Part shown: one piece after another, positions 38,725 through 49,283 of the stretch
How the letters are laid out: every line of letters begins with the position of its first letter
How positions within the stretch are numbered: position 1 is the stretch's first letter
Source: Betaproteobacteria bacterium HGW-Betaproteobacteria-6
GTDB taxonomy: Bacteria > Pseudomonadota > Gammaproteobacteria > Burkholderiales > Rhodocyclaceae
Direction of reading: 5' to 3'
Assembly: GCA_002842145.1 (NCBI GenBank)
Contig: PHCF01000062.1
Location: forward strand, 1-50,924
Length of the DNA stretch: 50,924 nt
Made by a program: the position numbers and the translations under genes
Notes under the pieces: generated by a model
Seen by the model: the letters and a program-made list of their open reading frames with translations, nothing else
What the model was told of the DNA's origin: nothing
Databases searched by the model: none

Positions 38725-39105
38725 TTAGTGTTTTTCAGCCTTCTTTTCAGAGGCTGCCTTGGTCTCGCTTTCGGCGGCAGCTTCCTGAGCCTTCTTCCGT
38801 TTCTTACTGGCCGGGCCTTCCGGTGGTGGCAACTGGGGTTCTATCGTTTCCAGCTTGTTCTCGCGCATGTATTCATCCATGTCGCGCCAGCCGGCGTAAA
38901 CCCCGGCCTTGGGCAGCCAGCTGTAGATCGCGTAGCAGTCCTCGATGGCTCGCCCGGACTGGCGGCACGCGCCACCGACAGCCTTGGCTTCCTCCTCGGC
39001 TCGCGCTTCCTTTTTGGCTGGATCTTCAAGGCCAAGTTTGTGGCTTATCTGGTCGCAGGCGGTCAGTCCGAGGACGGCGAGAATCAGAAAAATTCGCTTG
39101 ATCAT
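38725..39105 (-). CDS. small lipoprotein of unknown function
   Basis: A 126-residue protein with a lipoprotein signal peptide ending in the lipobox LTAC (MIKRIFLILAVLGLTAC), so it is probably anchored in the envelope. The mature part has four further cysteine-associated positions (GGACRQ, EDCYAIYSWLPK) and a Lys/Glu/Ala-rich C-terminal tail. I recognise no domain. It lies 47 bp upstream of the sensor kinase in the same direction and may be in its operon. A perfect inverted repeat (39114-39133) sits just before its ATG. Confidence 0.8.
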   Translation of the reverse strand: MIKRIFLILAVLGLTACDQISHKLGLEDPAKKEARAEEEAKAVGGACRQSGRAIEDCYAIYSWLPKAGVYAGWRDMDEYMRENKLETIEPQLPPPEGPASKKRKKAQEAAAESETKAASEKKAEKH

Positions 39106-39113
39106 GCGGCGGA

Positions 39114-39133
39114 TTTTCGCATATTTGCGAAAA
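39114..39133. promoter_or_regulatory. candidate operator between the lipoprotein and ugpB-like genes
   Basis: Perfect inverted repeat TTTTCGCA-N4-TGCGAAAA, 8-bp arms, 9 nt upstream of the lipoprotein ATG and about 30 nt before a TATAAT box (39164-39169) facing the ugpB-like gene. Its position in a divergent control region suits a repressor or activator site. Confidence 0.45.
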
Positions 39134-39142
39134 GTGTGGGGG

Positions 39143-39169
39143 TTGCGTCTCGTCGCTCAGCTTTATAAT
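39143..39169 (+). promoter_or_regulatory. candidate promoter of the ugpB-like gene
   Basis: A perfect TATAAT (39164-39169) lies 29 nt before the ATG at 39199. The -35 match is poor (TTGCGT at 39143 with a 15-nt spacer). Confidence 0.4.
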
Positions 39170-39198
39170 CTATCTTCTCGAAAAATGCTGGAGCATCC

Positions 39199-40494
39199 AT
39201 GTCGTATTGCCTTCGTCCCTTGATTGTCGCCATGACGCTCGCCCTGGCTTGTTCCGTGGTGCAAGCCAAACCGGCCAAGCCCGCCAAGGCGGCGCCCGCG
39301 CCGGCCGTATCGGCCCAGCTCGAGTTGGCTCACAATCTTGGCCCGGCGGGGGCCGACCGTTTGCAGGTGATCGTCGATCGCTTCAACAAGGAGTCCGGCA
39401 GCACGCTCAAACTGGTTCGTCTGGAAAAGGGTGACAAGCCGGCGATCCTCAACCTGGTCCGTCGCTACGACATGAGCGATGTACTCAGCCAGTCGAATAC
39501 CTTTGCGCCGCTCTACCGCGTGATGGCCCAAGCTGGCCAGCCACTGAAGTTTGGCCAGTTGTCGGGCGATCTGAAGGCTGGCGTCGTCGATGCCAGGGGC
39601 CGCCTGGTTGCCTTGCCCGTGCTTTATTCCACCCCGGTTCTGTTCTACAACAAGAACGCCTTCCGCAAGGCCGGGCTGGACCCCGAGCAGCCGCCAAAGA
39701 CCTGGTTCGAGATGCAGGGCATGCTCGACAAGCTGCAGGATGCGGGCTACGCCTGTCCGTACACCTCGTCGTGGCCGGTCTGGGTGCACGTCGATAATGT
39801 AAGCGCCATCTCCGGCGTGCCGGCGGCGACCGAAAAGGGCTTGCTGACGTTCAACGGTCTGCCCCAGGTCAAGCATCTGGCAATGATGGCGACGTGGAGC
39901 AAGGCCAATTATTTCAAGCTGTTTGGCCGCGGCAACGAGGCCAGCGCCAAATTCCACGAAGGTGAATGCGCGATGATCACGACTGATTCGCGCGAAAACG
40001 TGGATTTCCATGACGCCAAGGGCGTCGAGCTGGGCGTGGCGCCGTTGCCGCATCACGATGACGTTTATGGCGGTCGGAAGTCGTCGCTGGCCGACGGGGC
40101 GTCGCTGTGGTTTGGTGCCGGGCGCACTCGGGCGCAGTACAAACAGGCTGCGAAATTCGTCAACTTCCTGCTTTCTCCGGAAATGCAGCTGGAAATGGTG
40201 CGTGTCTACGGCGGTCTGCCGATGACCGCCGCCGCCCGTTCTGCGGCGCGCAGCAAATTGCTGAAGGATGACGACAGGACGATCGAAATCGCCTATGCCT
40301 CACTCAACGGAAATGGCAGCAAGCCGTCCGTGCGCGTGGCCAATATCGATCAGGTCCGGCTCATTGCCGACGAGGAACTGGAGGCGGTCTGGGCCGACGA
40401 GAAGCCAGCCAAGGAGGCACTCGATACATCGGTCCTGCGCGGCAATGCGCTGCTCGCCGCCAAACCGCAGCTGAAAAGGGCGCAGCCCTTCTGA
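39199..40494 (+). CDS. ABC-transporter substrate-binding protein, UgpB-like
   Basis: Periplasmic solute-binding protein of 431 residues (family 1, glycerol-3-phosphate/sugar type). It has a signal peptide (about 1-24), a Pro/Ala/Lys-rich linker, and the fold's typical blocks VLYSTPVLFYNKNAFRKAGLDP, KTWFEMQGMLDKL and QAAKFVNFLLSPEMQ. No ABC permease or ATPase gene follows; instead the glycerophosphodiester phosphodiesterase gene overlaps its end (TGATG). That pairing supports a glycerol-3-phosphate or glycerophosphodiester ligand, but the N-terminal third differs from classic UgpB, so the ligand is inferred. Confidence 0.82.
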   Translation: MSYCLRPLIVAMTLALACSVVQAKPAKPAKAAPAPAVSAQLELAHNLGPAGADRLQVIVDRFNKESGSTLKLVRLEKGDKPAILNLVRRYDMSDVLSQSNTFAPLYRVMAQAGQPLKFGQLSGDLKAGVVDARGRLVALPVLYSTPVLFYNKNAFRKAGLDPEQPPKTWFEMQGMLDKLQDAGYACPYTSSWPVWVHVDNVSAISGVPAATEKGLLTFNGLPQVKHLAMMATWSKANYFKLFGRGNEASAKFHEGECAMITTDSRENVDFHDAKGVELGVAPLPHHDDVYGGRKSSLADGASLWFGAGRTRAQYKQAAKFVNFLLSPEMQLEMVRVYGGLPMTAAARSAARSKLLKDDDRTIEIAYASLNGNGSKPSVRVANIDQVRLIADEELEAVWADEKPAKEALDTSVLRGNALLAAKPQLKRAQPF

Positions 40495-41237
40495 TGAGCT
40501 TGCCGCTGCCGCGCTGGTTTGCCCATCGCGGTGGCGGGGCGCTGGCCCCCGAAAACACGCTGGCCGGCATCCGGCTGGCGGCGCGGATGGGGTTCGCGGC
40601 GGTGGAGTTCGACGTGATGCTGTCCGGCGATGGCACGCCCGTACTCATCCATGATGAAACGCTGGAGCGGACGACGAACGGCCTGGGCCTGGTTTGTGAA
40701 ACGCCGGATGCGCGGCTCTTTGCGCTGGATGCCGGCGATGGCGAGCGGATTCCGCGCTATGCCGATGCGGTGGCGGTCTGCCGTCAATATGGCCTGCTGG
40801 CCAATGTCGAGATCAAGCCGGCGGCGGGGTTCGAGCGCCAGACGGCGGAAGTGGTGGCCTGCCAGAGCGCAGCGCTTTGGCTGGGGGCCAGGGTGAAGCC
40901 GCTGATCTCGTCGTTTTCACTTGAGGCGCTGGAAATTGCCCGCGATCTGGCACCGCAGACTCAGCGCGGCGTGCTCTTCGAGCAGGTGCCGGCTGACTGG
41001 CTGAGCACGGTGCGGCGTCTGCAGGCAGTCACCCTGCATTGCGCCGCCAGGCATTTGAGCGACGACATACTGGCCGAGGCAAAGGCCAATGACATCCCGG
41101 TGCTGTGTTACACGGTCAACACCGAAAAAGCCGCGAAATCGCTGTTCTCGCGTGGCGTCAGCGGGGTTTTTACCGATCGTCTCGATCTTTTTGCGAGCGA
41201 AACAAGTGCTTACAAAGGCTTGCATTTGGGCGGCTGA
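40494..41237 (+). CDS. ugpQ: glycerophosphodiester phosphodiesterase
   Basis: Cytoplasmic enzyme of 247 residues that splits glycerophosphodiesters into glycerol-3-phosphate and an alcohol. The GDPD motifs are clear: AHRGGGALAPENTLAG (catalytic HR), FDVMLSGDGTPVLIHDETLERTT, NVEIKP and the C-terminal GVFTDRLDLF. No signal peptide, so cytoplasmic like E. coli UgpQ. The start overlaps the ugpB-like stop. A motif-like stretch near 41111-41141 falls on the family-conserved YTVNT sequence and is probably coincidence. Confidence 0.92.
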   Translation: MSLPLPRWFAHRGGGALAPENTLAGIRLAARMGFAAVEFDVMLSGDGTPVLIHDETLERTTNGLGLVCETPDARLFALDAGDGERIPRYADAVAVCRQYGLLANVEIKPAAGFERQTAEVVACQSAALWLGARVKPLISSFSLEALEIARDLAPQTQRGVLFEQVPADWLSTVRRLQAVTLHCAARHLSDDILAEAKANDIPVLCYTVNTEKAAKSLFSRGVSGVFTDRLDLFASETSAYKGLHLGG

Positions 41238-41301
41238 TTTTTGCCCCGCTTTACCTTCTAATGTTGCTCAGGGAGTTCGCCCTAGCCATCAGGAGAAAAT
41301 C

Positions 41302-41655
41302 ATGAAAATCGTCAAGACCATCGCCGTACTTTCCCTCGTTCTGCCCGCCCTGGCTTTTGCCCAGGCCAATACGCCGCGCGTTGATCAGCGTCAGGCCAAT
41401 CAGGAACGACGCATCGATCAGGGAGTCGCTTCCGGCAGCCTGACCCAACGCGAAGCCAACCGTCTGGATCGCGGCCAGCAGCATGTCGACAATATGGAAA
41501 ACCGCGCCAAGGCCGATGGCGTGGTGACCCGGCGCGAGCGTGTCCGCCTGCATCAGGCGCAGGAAGTCCAGAGCCGCCGCATTTACGCGCAAAAGCACGA
41601 CCGCCAGCACGATTACAACCACAACGGCCGGGTCGATCGTCCGCGCCGCCGTTAA
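41302..41655 (+). CDS. small secreted basic protein of unknown function
   Basis: A 117-residue protein with a clear signal peptide (MKIVKTIAVLSLVLPALAFAQ) and a highly charged, helical mature part with two similar segments (RRIDQGVASGSLTQREANRL and NRAKADGVVTRRERVRLHQA), each a pair of helices around a turn with Gly/Ser/Thr. It ends in a His/Arg-rich tail. I know similar predicted periplasmic proteins of unknown role. A good ribosome site (AGGAGAA) precedes the ATG, and a terminator follows at 41676-41697. Confidence 0.8.
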   Translation: MKIVKTIAVLSLVLPALAFAQANTPRVDQRQANQERRIDQGVASGSLTQREANRLDRGQQHVDNMENRAKADGVVTRRERVRLHQAQEVQSRRIYAQKHDRQHDYNHNGRVDRPRRR

Positions 41656-41675
41656 GCATTCCTGGCCGCCATGAG

Positions 41676-41697
41676 ACCCGCCGATCGGCGGGTTTTT
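41676..41697 (+). terminator. intrinsic terminator after the small secreted protein gene
   Basis: Stem acccgcc / ggcgggt with tetraloop gatc, followed by a T-run. It leads directly into a copy of the dispersed motif. Confidence 0.9.
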
Positions 41698-41737
41698 CAT
41701 TCCTGCGGTCAACCGGAAAAAAAGGCCAAAATTGAAA
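41698..41737 (+). repeat. dispersed motif, intergenic copy upstream of alaS
   Basis: Cattc, ctgcggtcaaccgg, an A-run, aggccaaaattgaaagcg: three mismatches to the majority sequence over 34 nt. It begins at the end of the preceding terminator and lies 83 nt before the alaS ATG. Confidence 0.8.
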
Positions 41738-41819
41738 GCGCTTCCGGGGATCAAGTTCCCGCTGCTCCTGCGTTAAAATCACGGATTCCGAATTCAACGC
41801 CATTTAGGGCAGACAGCTT

Positions 41820-44437
<2,618 letters not shown>

Positions 44438-44441
<4 letters not shown>

Positions 44442-44740
44442 AAGTTGTTCTTGCGCTGATCCTGGCGCTGGCGGCGGGGCAGGGCTTCGCCGCCGAACTG
44501 GATCGGACGCCGCTCGACGCCGCTACGGTCGACGGGGAAAAAGTGCGTCTTTTCCCGAATGGCCGCTGGGAGTACGTCGATTCGGCGCTGGCGGCGGAGG
44601 CGCAGAAGCGGGCCGCTGAATATCCCGAAAACAAGACCCGCCCGGCCGAAGCGCAAGGCGGTGTTTTCGGGTTTGGCCGGGTCGTCATGCCCGGCGACAA
44701 GGATTACAACCGCGGTTCGCTCAATCCCAAGTTGCGCTAG
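44438..44740 (+). CDS. small secreted protein of unknown function
   Basis: A 100-residue protein starting at GTG 44438 inside the alaS end (GTGA overlap), with signal peptide [19 protein letters not shown]. The mature part contains [19 protein letters not shown], a short repeat seen in periplasmic proteins of unknown role, and a C-terminal [13 protein letters not shown]. No known catalytic motif. The bases 44523-44545 resemble the first half of the dispersed motif. It is co-transcribed with alaS and convergent with the next gene, whose stop lies right after its own. Confidence 0.78.
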
Positions 44741-45058
44741 TCAGCGCGGGGTACGGTCGATCGGCACTTCGCGGATGAACTCGCCCTCGATCACCCGATC
44801 GCTGCGCATGGCTTGTTCGCCTCCCATCTGTTCGGCAGCAGCCTCGCGCATTTCCTGCATCTGCTTGCGCATGGCCCGCGTCTTCCACCACAGCCAGCCA
44901 CCGAGAACGATGCCGAGCACGGCAACGACGGCCAGGGCGACCAGTGAAAACATGAAGGCGAGGACCAGAAAGCCCGCGCTCAGGACAAAAGCGACCAGCT
45001 TGGCGAGAGGGCCGGGCGGCGTGCCTTGTCGAAACTGAGGGTTGCGGAACTGTTCCAT
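44741..45058 (-). CDS. small membrane protein of unknown function
   Basis: A 105-residue protein with a proline-rich cytoplasmic start (MEQFRNPQFRQGTPPG), one long or two short membrane helices (about 18-58, LVAFVLSAGFLVLAFMF and ALAVVAVLGIVLGGWLWW) and a charged C-terminal helix ending EGEFIREVP. No domain recognised. Adjacent in convergent orientation to the preceding small gene. Confidence 0.75.
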   Translation of the reverse strand: MEQFRNPQFRQGTPPGPLAKLVAFVLSAGFLVLAFMFSLVALAVVAVLGIVLGGWLWWKTRAMRKQMQEMREAAAEQMGGEQAMRSDRVIEGEFIREVPIDRTPR

Positions 45059-45151
45059 GGTCTGGCTCTCATTGTGAAAATGAGGCGATTGTAGACGACG
45101 GCGCTCGCTGTTTTGTGCCGGTGCTGTCGCCTTTTTGTAACCATCGGTAGG

Positions 45152-46402
45152 TTAGTCCGGCTGTTCCTGGACGATGCTGTTGGACCAGTGCAGCGCTTGT
45201 GTCTGGGCGCGGTTGAGTGCTTTCGGGCTGAGGCCGGGCAGTTCGCCGAGCCCTACGGTCAACCTGGCAATATCGCCCGATTCGCTGCTTTCCGCCAGGC
45301 GGAGCAGGGCGCCAAGCTGGCCGCTCCCCTCGCACAAGGCGTCACGCACATTGGCGGTGAGGCCAAGGGGAGGGACGATGTCGGCGATGGGCTGGCCGAC
45401 CAGCGCCGGCATCAGCGACATGATGCCGGCCATGAAGGCCTGGTCGGCAAAGCTGATGTTGCCCGGCTGCAATTCGGCGGCGAGCAGCTCCATGAGCCGG
45501 CCGCGCGTGGCGGCCAGGAGCAGCAAGGGGTTGCTCGGGCCGCTTGGGTTGCCGGCCGAGAATACCAGCAGTTGCAGCCAGCGTTGCAACTGGCGACGGC
45601 CCAGGACGGTGATGGCGTGGCCGAGCGAGGTGATTTTTTCGCTGCTGCCCGAGCCGACCGAATTGGTCATGCGCAGCAGGTTGATGGTCAGGCCGGGTTC
45701 TGGTTTGAGCGCCGTTTCGATTTCCGAGGTCGGCGCATCGCCGAGCAGCAGGCCCATGAGTTTCATGAGCGAAATCTGCGAGTGATCAAGCTTCTTGCCG
45801 GAAATGATCGTCGGCTTGGCGAAGTAGTAGCCCTGGAACAGCGTGAAGCCAAGCTTCAGGCATTGCTCCATCTGCTCGCGTGAATCGACTTTTTCGGCCA
45901 GTAGCTGCTTGCCCATGGGCTTCAGTTTCATGACCAGTTGCATGAGCTGAACGCGCGACAGCGGCAGGATATCGACCTTGACGATGTCGACCAAGGCGAG
46001 CAGTTCGGCGTATTCCGGCTCAAGCTGGATGACGTCATCGAGGGCCAGCGTGAAGCCGGCGGCTTTCAGGGCTCTGCAGCGTTCGATGACGGCGGGGGTC
46101 GGCGGGACGGTCTCGAGGATTTCGAGAACGACGGCGTGGCGCGGCAGCAATTCGAGCAGGTCGCTGAACAGGAAAGCTTCGTCGACGTTGATGAAGCCGC
46201 GGCAATTGCCCAGCGCGGCCTCGACGCCGAGTTCGGTGAAGGCATTGGCGATGACCGTGGCGGTAGCCTGAACGCCGCAGGTGACATCGGCGAAGTTGCG
46301 GCTACCGCTGCGGAAAAGCAGTTCGTAGGCGAAAAGTTGCTGATTGCGGTCCAGGATGGGCTGGCGCCCGAGAAATAGCTGGTCGGCGGCTTTTTCGCTC
46401 AC
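45152..46402 (-). CDS. EAL-like/HDOD signalling protein (YuxH type)
   Basis: A 416-residue protein combining a degenerate EAL-like domain (about 1-200: LGRQPILDRNQQLFAYELLFR, FINVDEAFLF, LALDDV, VDIVKVDI, LLAEKVDS, GFTLFQGYYFAKP) with an HDOD domain (about 205-400). The EAL-like part keeps the fold but lacks the EAL and DDFGTG residues, so it should not hydrolyse cyclic-di-GMP; proteins of this plan are signalling adaptors. It starts with GTG 46402, eight bases from the end of the phosphomannomutase gene, and so is probably in that operon. A degraded motif copy overlaps its 3' part (45253-45285). Confidence 0.87.
   Translation of the reverse strand: MSEKAADQLFLGRQPILDRNQQLFAYELLFRSGSRNFADVTCGVQATATVIANAFTELGVEAALGNCRGFINVDEAFLFSDLLELLPRHAVVLEILETVPPTPAVIERCRALKAAGFTLALDDVIQLEPEYAELLALVDIVKVDILPLSRVQLMQLVMKLKPMGKQLLAEKVDSREQMEQCLKLGFTLFQGYYFAKPTIISGKKLDHSQISLMKLMGLLLGDAPTSEIETALKPEPGLTINLLRMTNSVGSGSSEKITSLGHAITVLGRRQLQRWLQLLVFSAGNPSGPSNPLLLLAATRGRLMELLAAELQPGNISFADQAFMAGIMSLMPALVGQPIADIVPPLGLTANVRDALCEGSGQLGALLRLAESSESGDIARLTVGLGELPGLSPKALNRAQTQALHWSNSIVQEQPD
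45253..45285 (+). repeat. dispersed motif, degraded copy inside the EAL/HDOD gene
   Basis: Ctacggtcaacctggcaat then atcgcccgattcgc: the first 12 bases match, the rest is loosely similar. It is antisense to the gene. Confidence 0.4.
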
Positions 46403-46410
46403 GTTGTCCC

Positions 46411-47787
46411 TTAAAACGGTAGTTGAATCCCCGGCCAGACTGCATTGAGGGCCTGACGGAAATCGGCCTGGATGCGTTCGAGCGCGACGGCATTGTCGGC
46501 CTCGAAACGCAGGACAACCACCGGTGTCGTGTTCGACGGGCGGGCCAGACCGAAGCCATCAGCGTATTCTACGCGCACGCCGTCGATGGTGATGATTTCG
46601 TCGGCGCCGGCGAACTTGCCGTCGGCTTTCAATTTGTCGATTAGCGCGAAAGGTTCGCCCTCGGCCATCTTGATGTTGAGTTCCGGCGTCGACGGCGAGT
46701 TCGGCAGCGACTTGAGCGGGGCGTTGGCATCGGCCGAGCGGGAAAGGATTTCGAGCAGGCGTGCCCCCGTGTACAGGCCGTCGTCGAAGCCGTACCAGCG
46801 CTCCTTGAAGAAGGTGTGGCCAGACATCTCGCCAGCCAGCGGGGCGCCGGTTTCGCGCAGCTTGGCCTTGACCAGCGCGTGGCCGGTGTTCCACATCAGC
46901 GGCACGCCGCCATGTTGCTTGATCCACGGCGCGAGCAGGCGCGTACATTTGACGTCGTAGATCACCGTGCCACCCGGTACGCGCGACAGTACGTCGGCGG
47001 CGAAGAGCATGAGCTGGCGATCCGGGAAGATGATTTCGCCGTCCTTGGTGACCACCCCGAGGCGGTCGCCGTCGCCGTCGAAGGCGATGCCGATTTCAGC
47101 GTCGGTTTCCTTGAGGGCCTTGACGACGTCGGCCAGGTTTTCCGGCTTGGACGGGTCCGGATGATGGTTCGGAAAATTGCCATCGACTTCGCAGAACAGG
47201 GGCACGAGCTCGCAGCCAAGACGCTTGAAGAGTTCCGGGGCGATCGCGCCAGCGACCCCGTTGCCGCAATCCATGACGATCTTCATCGGGCGGGCCAGCT
47301 TGACGTCGCCGACGATTTTTTCGACGTAGGCCCCGAGGACATTGGCCGAAGTGCGCTTGCCCTGGCCGTGCTTGAGGTTGCCGGCTTCGATGCGCTTTTT
47401 CAGATCCTGGATGGCGTCGAGGGCCAGCGTGTTGCCGCCGATGACCATCTTGAGGCCGTTGTAGTCGGGCGGGTTGTGGCTGCCGGTGACCGAGACGCAG
47501 GAGTGGCAGCCCAGTTCGTAGGCGGCGAAGTAGGTGACCGGGGTCGGCACACAGCCGACGTCGATGGCATCGCAACCGGCGGCGCAGATGCCGTCCATCA
47601 GCGCCCCGGCCAATTCCGGGCCGGACAGACGACCGTCGCGGCCGACGGCGATGGCTTTCTGGCCTTGTTCGACGGCCAGCGAACCGAGCGCATGACCCAC
47701 TTGGCGAACGACGTCGGCGGTCAGCGATTTATTGACGATGCCTCGAATGTCGTAGGCCTTGAAGATTTCAGCGGGGAGTTGGCTCAT
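46411..47787 (-). CDS. algC: phosphomannomutase/phosphoglucomutase
   Basis: Interconverts 1- and 6-phosphates of mannose or glucose for LPS and exopolysaccharide precursors. The 458-residue protein has the alpha-D-phosphohexomutase blocks: FKAYDIRGIV, the active-site serine loop VSVTGSHNPPDYNG, the metal loop FDGDGDRLG, GEMSGHTFF and the C-terminal phosphate-binding RPSNTTPVV. I start it at ATG 47787 (MSQLPAEIF); the longer upstream reading is not family-like. AlgC-type dual specificity is the usual case in this group. waaF lies about 1.5 kb away, which fits a surface-glycan role. Confidence 0.92.
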   Translation of the reverse strand: MSQLPAEIFKAYDIRGIVNKSLTADVVRQVGHALGSLAVEQGQKAIAVGRDGRLSGPELAGALMDGICAAGCDAIDVGCVPTPVTYFAAYELGCHSCVSVTGSHNPPDYNGLKMVIGGNTLALDAIQDLKKRIEAGNLKHGQGKRTSANVLGAYVEKIVGDVKLARPMKIVMDCGNGVAGAIAPELFKRLGCELVPLFCEVDGNFPNHHPDPSKPENLADVVKALKETDAEIGIAFDGDGDRLGVVTKDGEIIFPDRQLMLFAADVLSRVPGGTVIYDVKCTRLLAPWIKQHGGVPLMWNTGHALVKAKLRETGAPLAGEMSGHTFFKERWYGFDDGLYTGARLLEILSRSADANAPLKSLPNSPSTPELNIKMAEGEPFALIDKLKADGKFAGADEIITIDGVRVEYADGFGLARPSNTTPVVVLRFEADNAVALERIQADFRQALNAVWPGIQLPF

Positions 47788-47879
47788 GGTTGTCCTGTCA
47801 TTAAGGTTTCTGCGGGAAGGTGTGTATGGTGCATGGCGATTGTTGCAAGCTCTGTGCGCTAGCACCCTGTTTCCCGGAT

Positions 47880-47896
47880 GTCATAAATTTTATGAC
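47880..47896. promoter_or_regulatory. AT-rich perfect inverted repeat between the YheT-like and phosphomannomutase genes
   Basis: GTCATAAA-t-TTTATGAC, 8-bp arms, covering the stop codon of the YheT-like gene and about 93 nt upstream of the phosphomannomutase start. It could be an operator or a weak bidirectional terminator. Confidence 0.4.
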
Positions 47897-48855
47897 GTTT
47901 CGAAAAGAAAGAAGTGTAAAAGCCTTTGCGGCAGCCAGTCCAGATTTCCCGGAAACGCCCCGCTGACAAATCCCACATGTCCGCCGCTGTCGGGCTGTTC
48001 GAGACGGACGCAGGGACTGACGTCGGCCGTCGTCGGCAGATAGCGGGAGGGCAAAAACGGGTCATTTTTGGGGTTGACCGCAAGCGTCGGCACCGTGATC
48101 GATTTCAGCCACGGTTTGGCCGAGGCGCGCCGCCAGTAGTCGTCTGCACCCGCGAAGCCGTGAATGGGGGCGGTCACGGCGTCGTCGAATTCGTAGAGGT
48201 TGATTGCCCGGCGCATGCGGGTTTCGTCGAAGAGGCCGGGGAACTGGCTCAGGCGGCTGGCCGAAACGGCTTTCAGCGTGGTCAGGAAATGGCGGGTGTA
48301 GATTCGGTTGAAACCGTTGGCCAGATGGTGGCCGCAAGCCGCGAGATCGAGCGGGGCGCAGAAGGCGGCGACGCCGGTGACCAGTTCGCCGGCCGCGGTG
48401 CCGCGCTCGCCGGCCCATTTGAGCAGGGCGTTGCCGCCGAGCGAAACGCCGGCGGCGTGGAGCAGGCGGCTGTCGTTGGCAGCGTGCAGGCGGCGCAGGA
48501 TCCAGTCGATTTCTTCGGAGTCGCCCGAGTGGTAGGCGCGCGGCCGCTGGTTCAGTTCGCCCGAACAGCCGCGGAAATGGGGCAGAGCGAGGCGCCAGCC
48601 GGCGGCCTTGCAGGCACGGGCCGTCGAGATGGCGTAATGGCTGCGGGCGCTGCCTTCAAGGCCGTGGAAGAGGACGAGAAGCGGCGAATCGGGGCGGCCG
48701 TCAAGGTGGTCGACGTCGATGAAATCACCATCAGGCGTTGTCCAGCGTTCGCGGCGTAGTTTGATCGGGCGCGGCTTGATGAGCAGCGGCCAGAGGGTCT
48801 GGGCCTGGCCGCCGGGTAGCCAGCCGGGGGCGTGATAAGGCTTCGGCTGTTTCAA
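47890..48855 (-). CDS. alpha/beta hydrolase, YheT-like
   Basis: A 321-residue hydrolase of the YheT/ABHD1-3 family. The nucleophile elbow is AAGVSLGGNALLKW, preceded by LVLFHGLEGSARSHY and PHFRGCSGELN; the acid is in VNPKNDPFLP and the histidine in DSGGHVGFVSG. Substrates of bacterial members are not well known; carboxyl-esters or lipids are likely. The start is a TTG (48853-48855) overlapping the stop of the upstream gene (TTGA); no ATG lies closer to the family start. Confidence 0.87.
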   Translation of the reverse strand: MKQPKPYHAPGWLPGGQAQTLWPLLIKPRPIKLRRERWTTPDGDFIDVDHLDGRPDSPLLVLFHGLEGSARSHYAISTARACKAAGWRLALPHFRGCSGELNQRPRAYHSGDSEEIDWILRRLHAANDSRLLHAAGVSLGGNALLKWAGERGTAAGELVTGVAAFCAPLDLAACGHHLANGFNRIYTRHFLTTLKAVSASRLSQFPGLFDETRMRRAINLYEFDDAVTAPIHGFAGADDYWRRASAKPWLKSITVPTLAVNPKNDPFLPSRYLPTTADVSPCVRLEQPDSGGHVGFVSGAFPGNLDWLPQRLLHFFLFETS

Positions 48856-49283
48856 TGCAGCGTGTGCGGCACGGCCTCGGCCATCGCCTGATGACCGTCG
48901 TCGGCAGCCGAGGCATGCCGGCTGGCGAGACGCCAGCCATGCGGGCCGCGAACGTAGACATGGGTGACATAGAGCGGGCCGTGCGGGCTCGGGTCGTCGC
49001 CGACGAAGAGAATTTCGGTCAGGTGATGGATGGCGATGATCGTGCCGTTCCAGTGGGCGACCGGTTCGGCCTGAACGCGCAGGCGGGCATTGGCAAAGAT
49101 GCTGCGCCAGCTTTCGCGGATGGGCACCAGGCCAAGCAGGCGAACGCCGGTCGGGTGGACGCACAGCGTGTCGTCGTCTTCGGACCAGAGCAGCATCATG
49201 CGGTCGGCATCGCCGTCGACGATGGCCTCGTAAAAGGCGCGTTCGACATCGTCGGGCAGGGCATAGACGGTCGGCCCGCTCAT
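48852..49283 (-). CDS. SnoaL/NTF2-like domain protein
   Basis: A 143-residue protein with the cone-shaped NTF2-like fold suggested by an N-terminal helix (VERAFYEAIVDGDADRMMLLW), the CVHPTG strand and an alternating-strand C-terminal half (HHLTEILFV, LYVTHVYVRGPHGWRL). Such proteins bind small ligands or act as isomerases; the specific role is unknown. It lies between waaF, whose stop overlaps its ATG, and the hydrolase gene. Confidence 0.8.
   Translation of the reverse strand: MSGPTVYALPDDVERAFYEAIVDGDADRMMLLWSEDDDTLCVHPTGVRLLGLVPIRESWRSIFANARLRVQAEPVAHWNGTIIAIHHLTEILFVGDDPSPHGPLYVTHVYVRGPHGWRLASRHASAADDGHQAMAEAVPHTLH

Noticed and set aside
39400..39520. Possible fifth internal deletion in the ugpB-like gene, which is about 14 residues shorter than UgpB here
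   Set aside because: The local sequence is coherent and the protein is divergent overall, so natural family variation is as likely.
41111..41141. Motif-like stretch in ugpQ (cacggtcaac, then an A-rich part)
   Set aside because: It encodes the family-conserved YTVNT segment, so protein conservation explains it.
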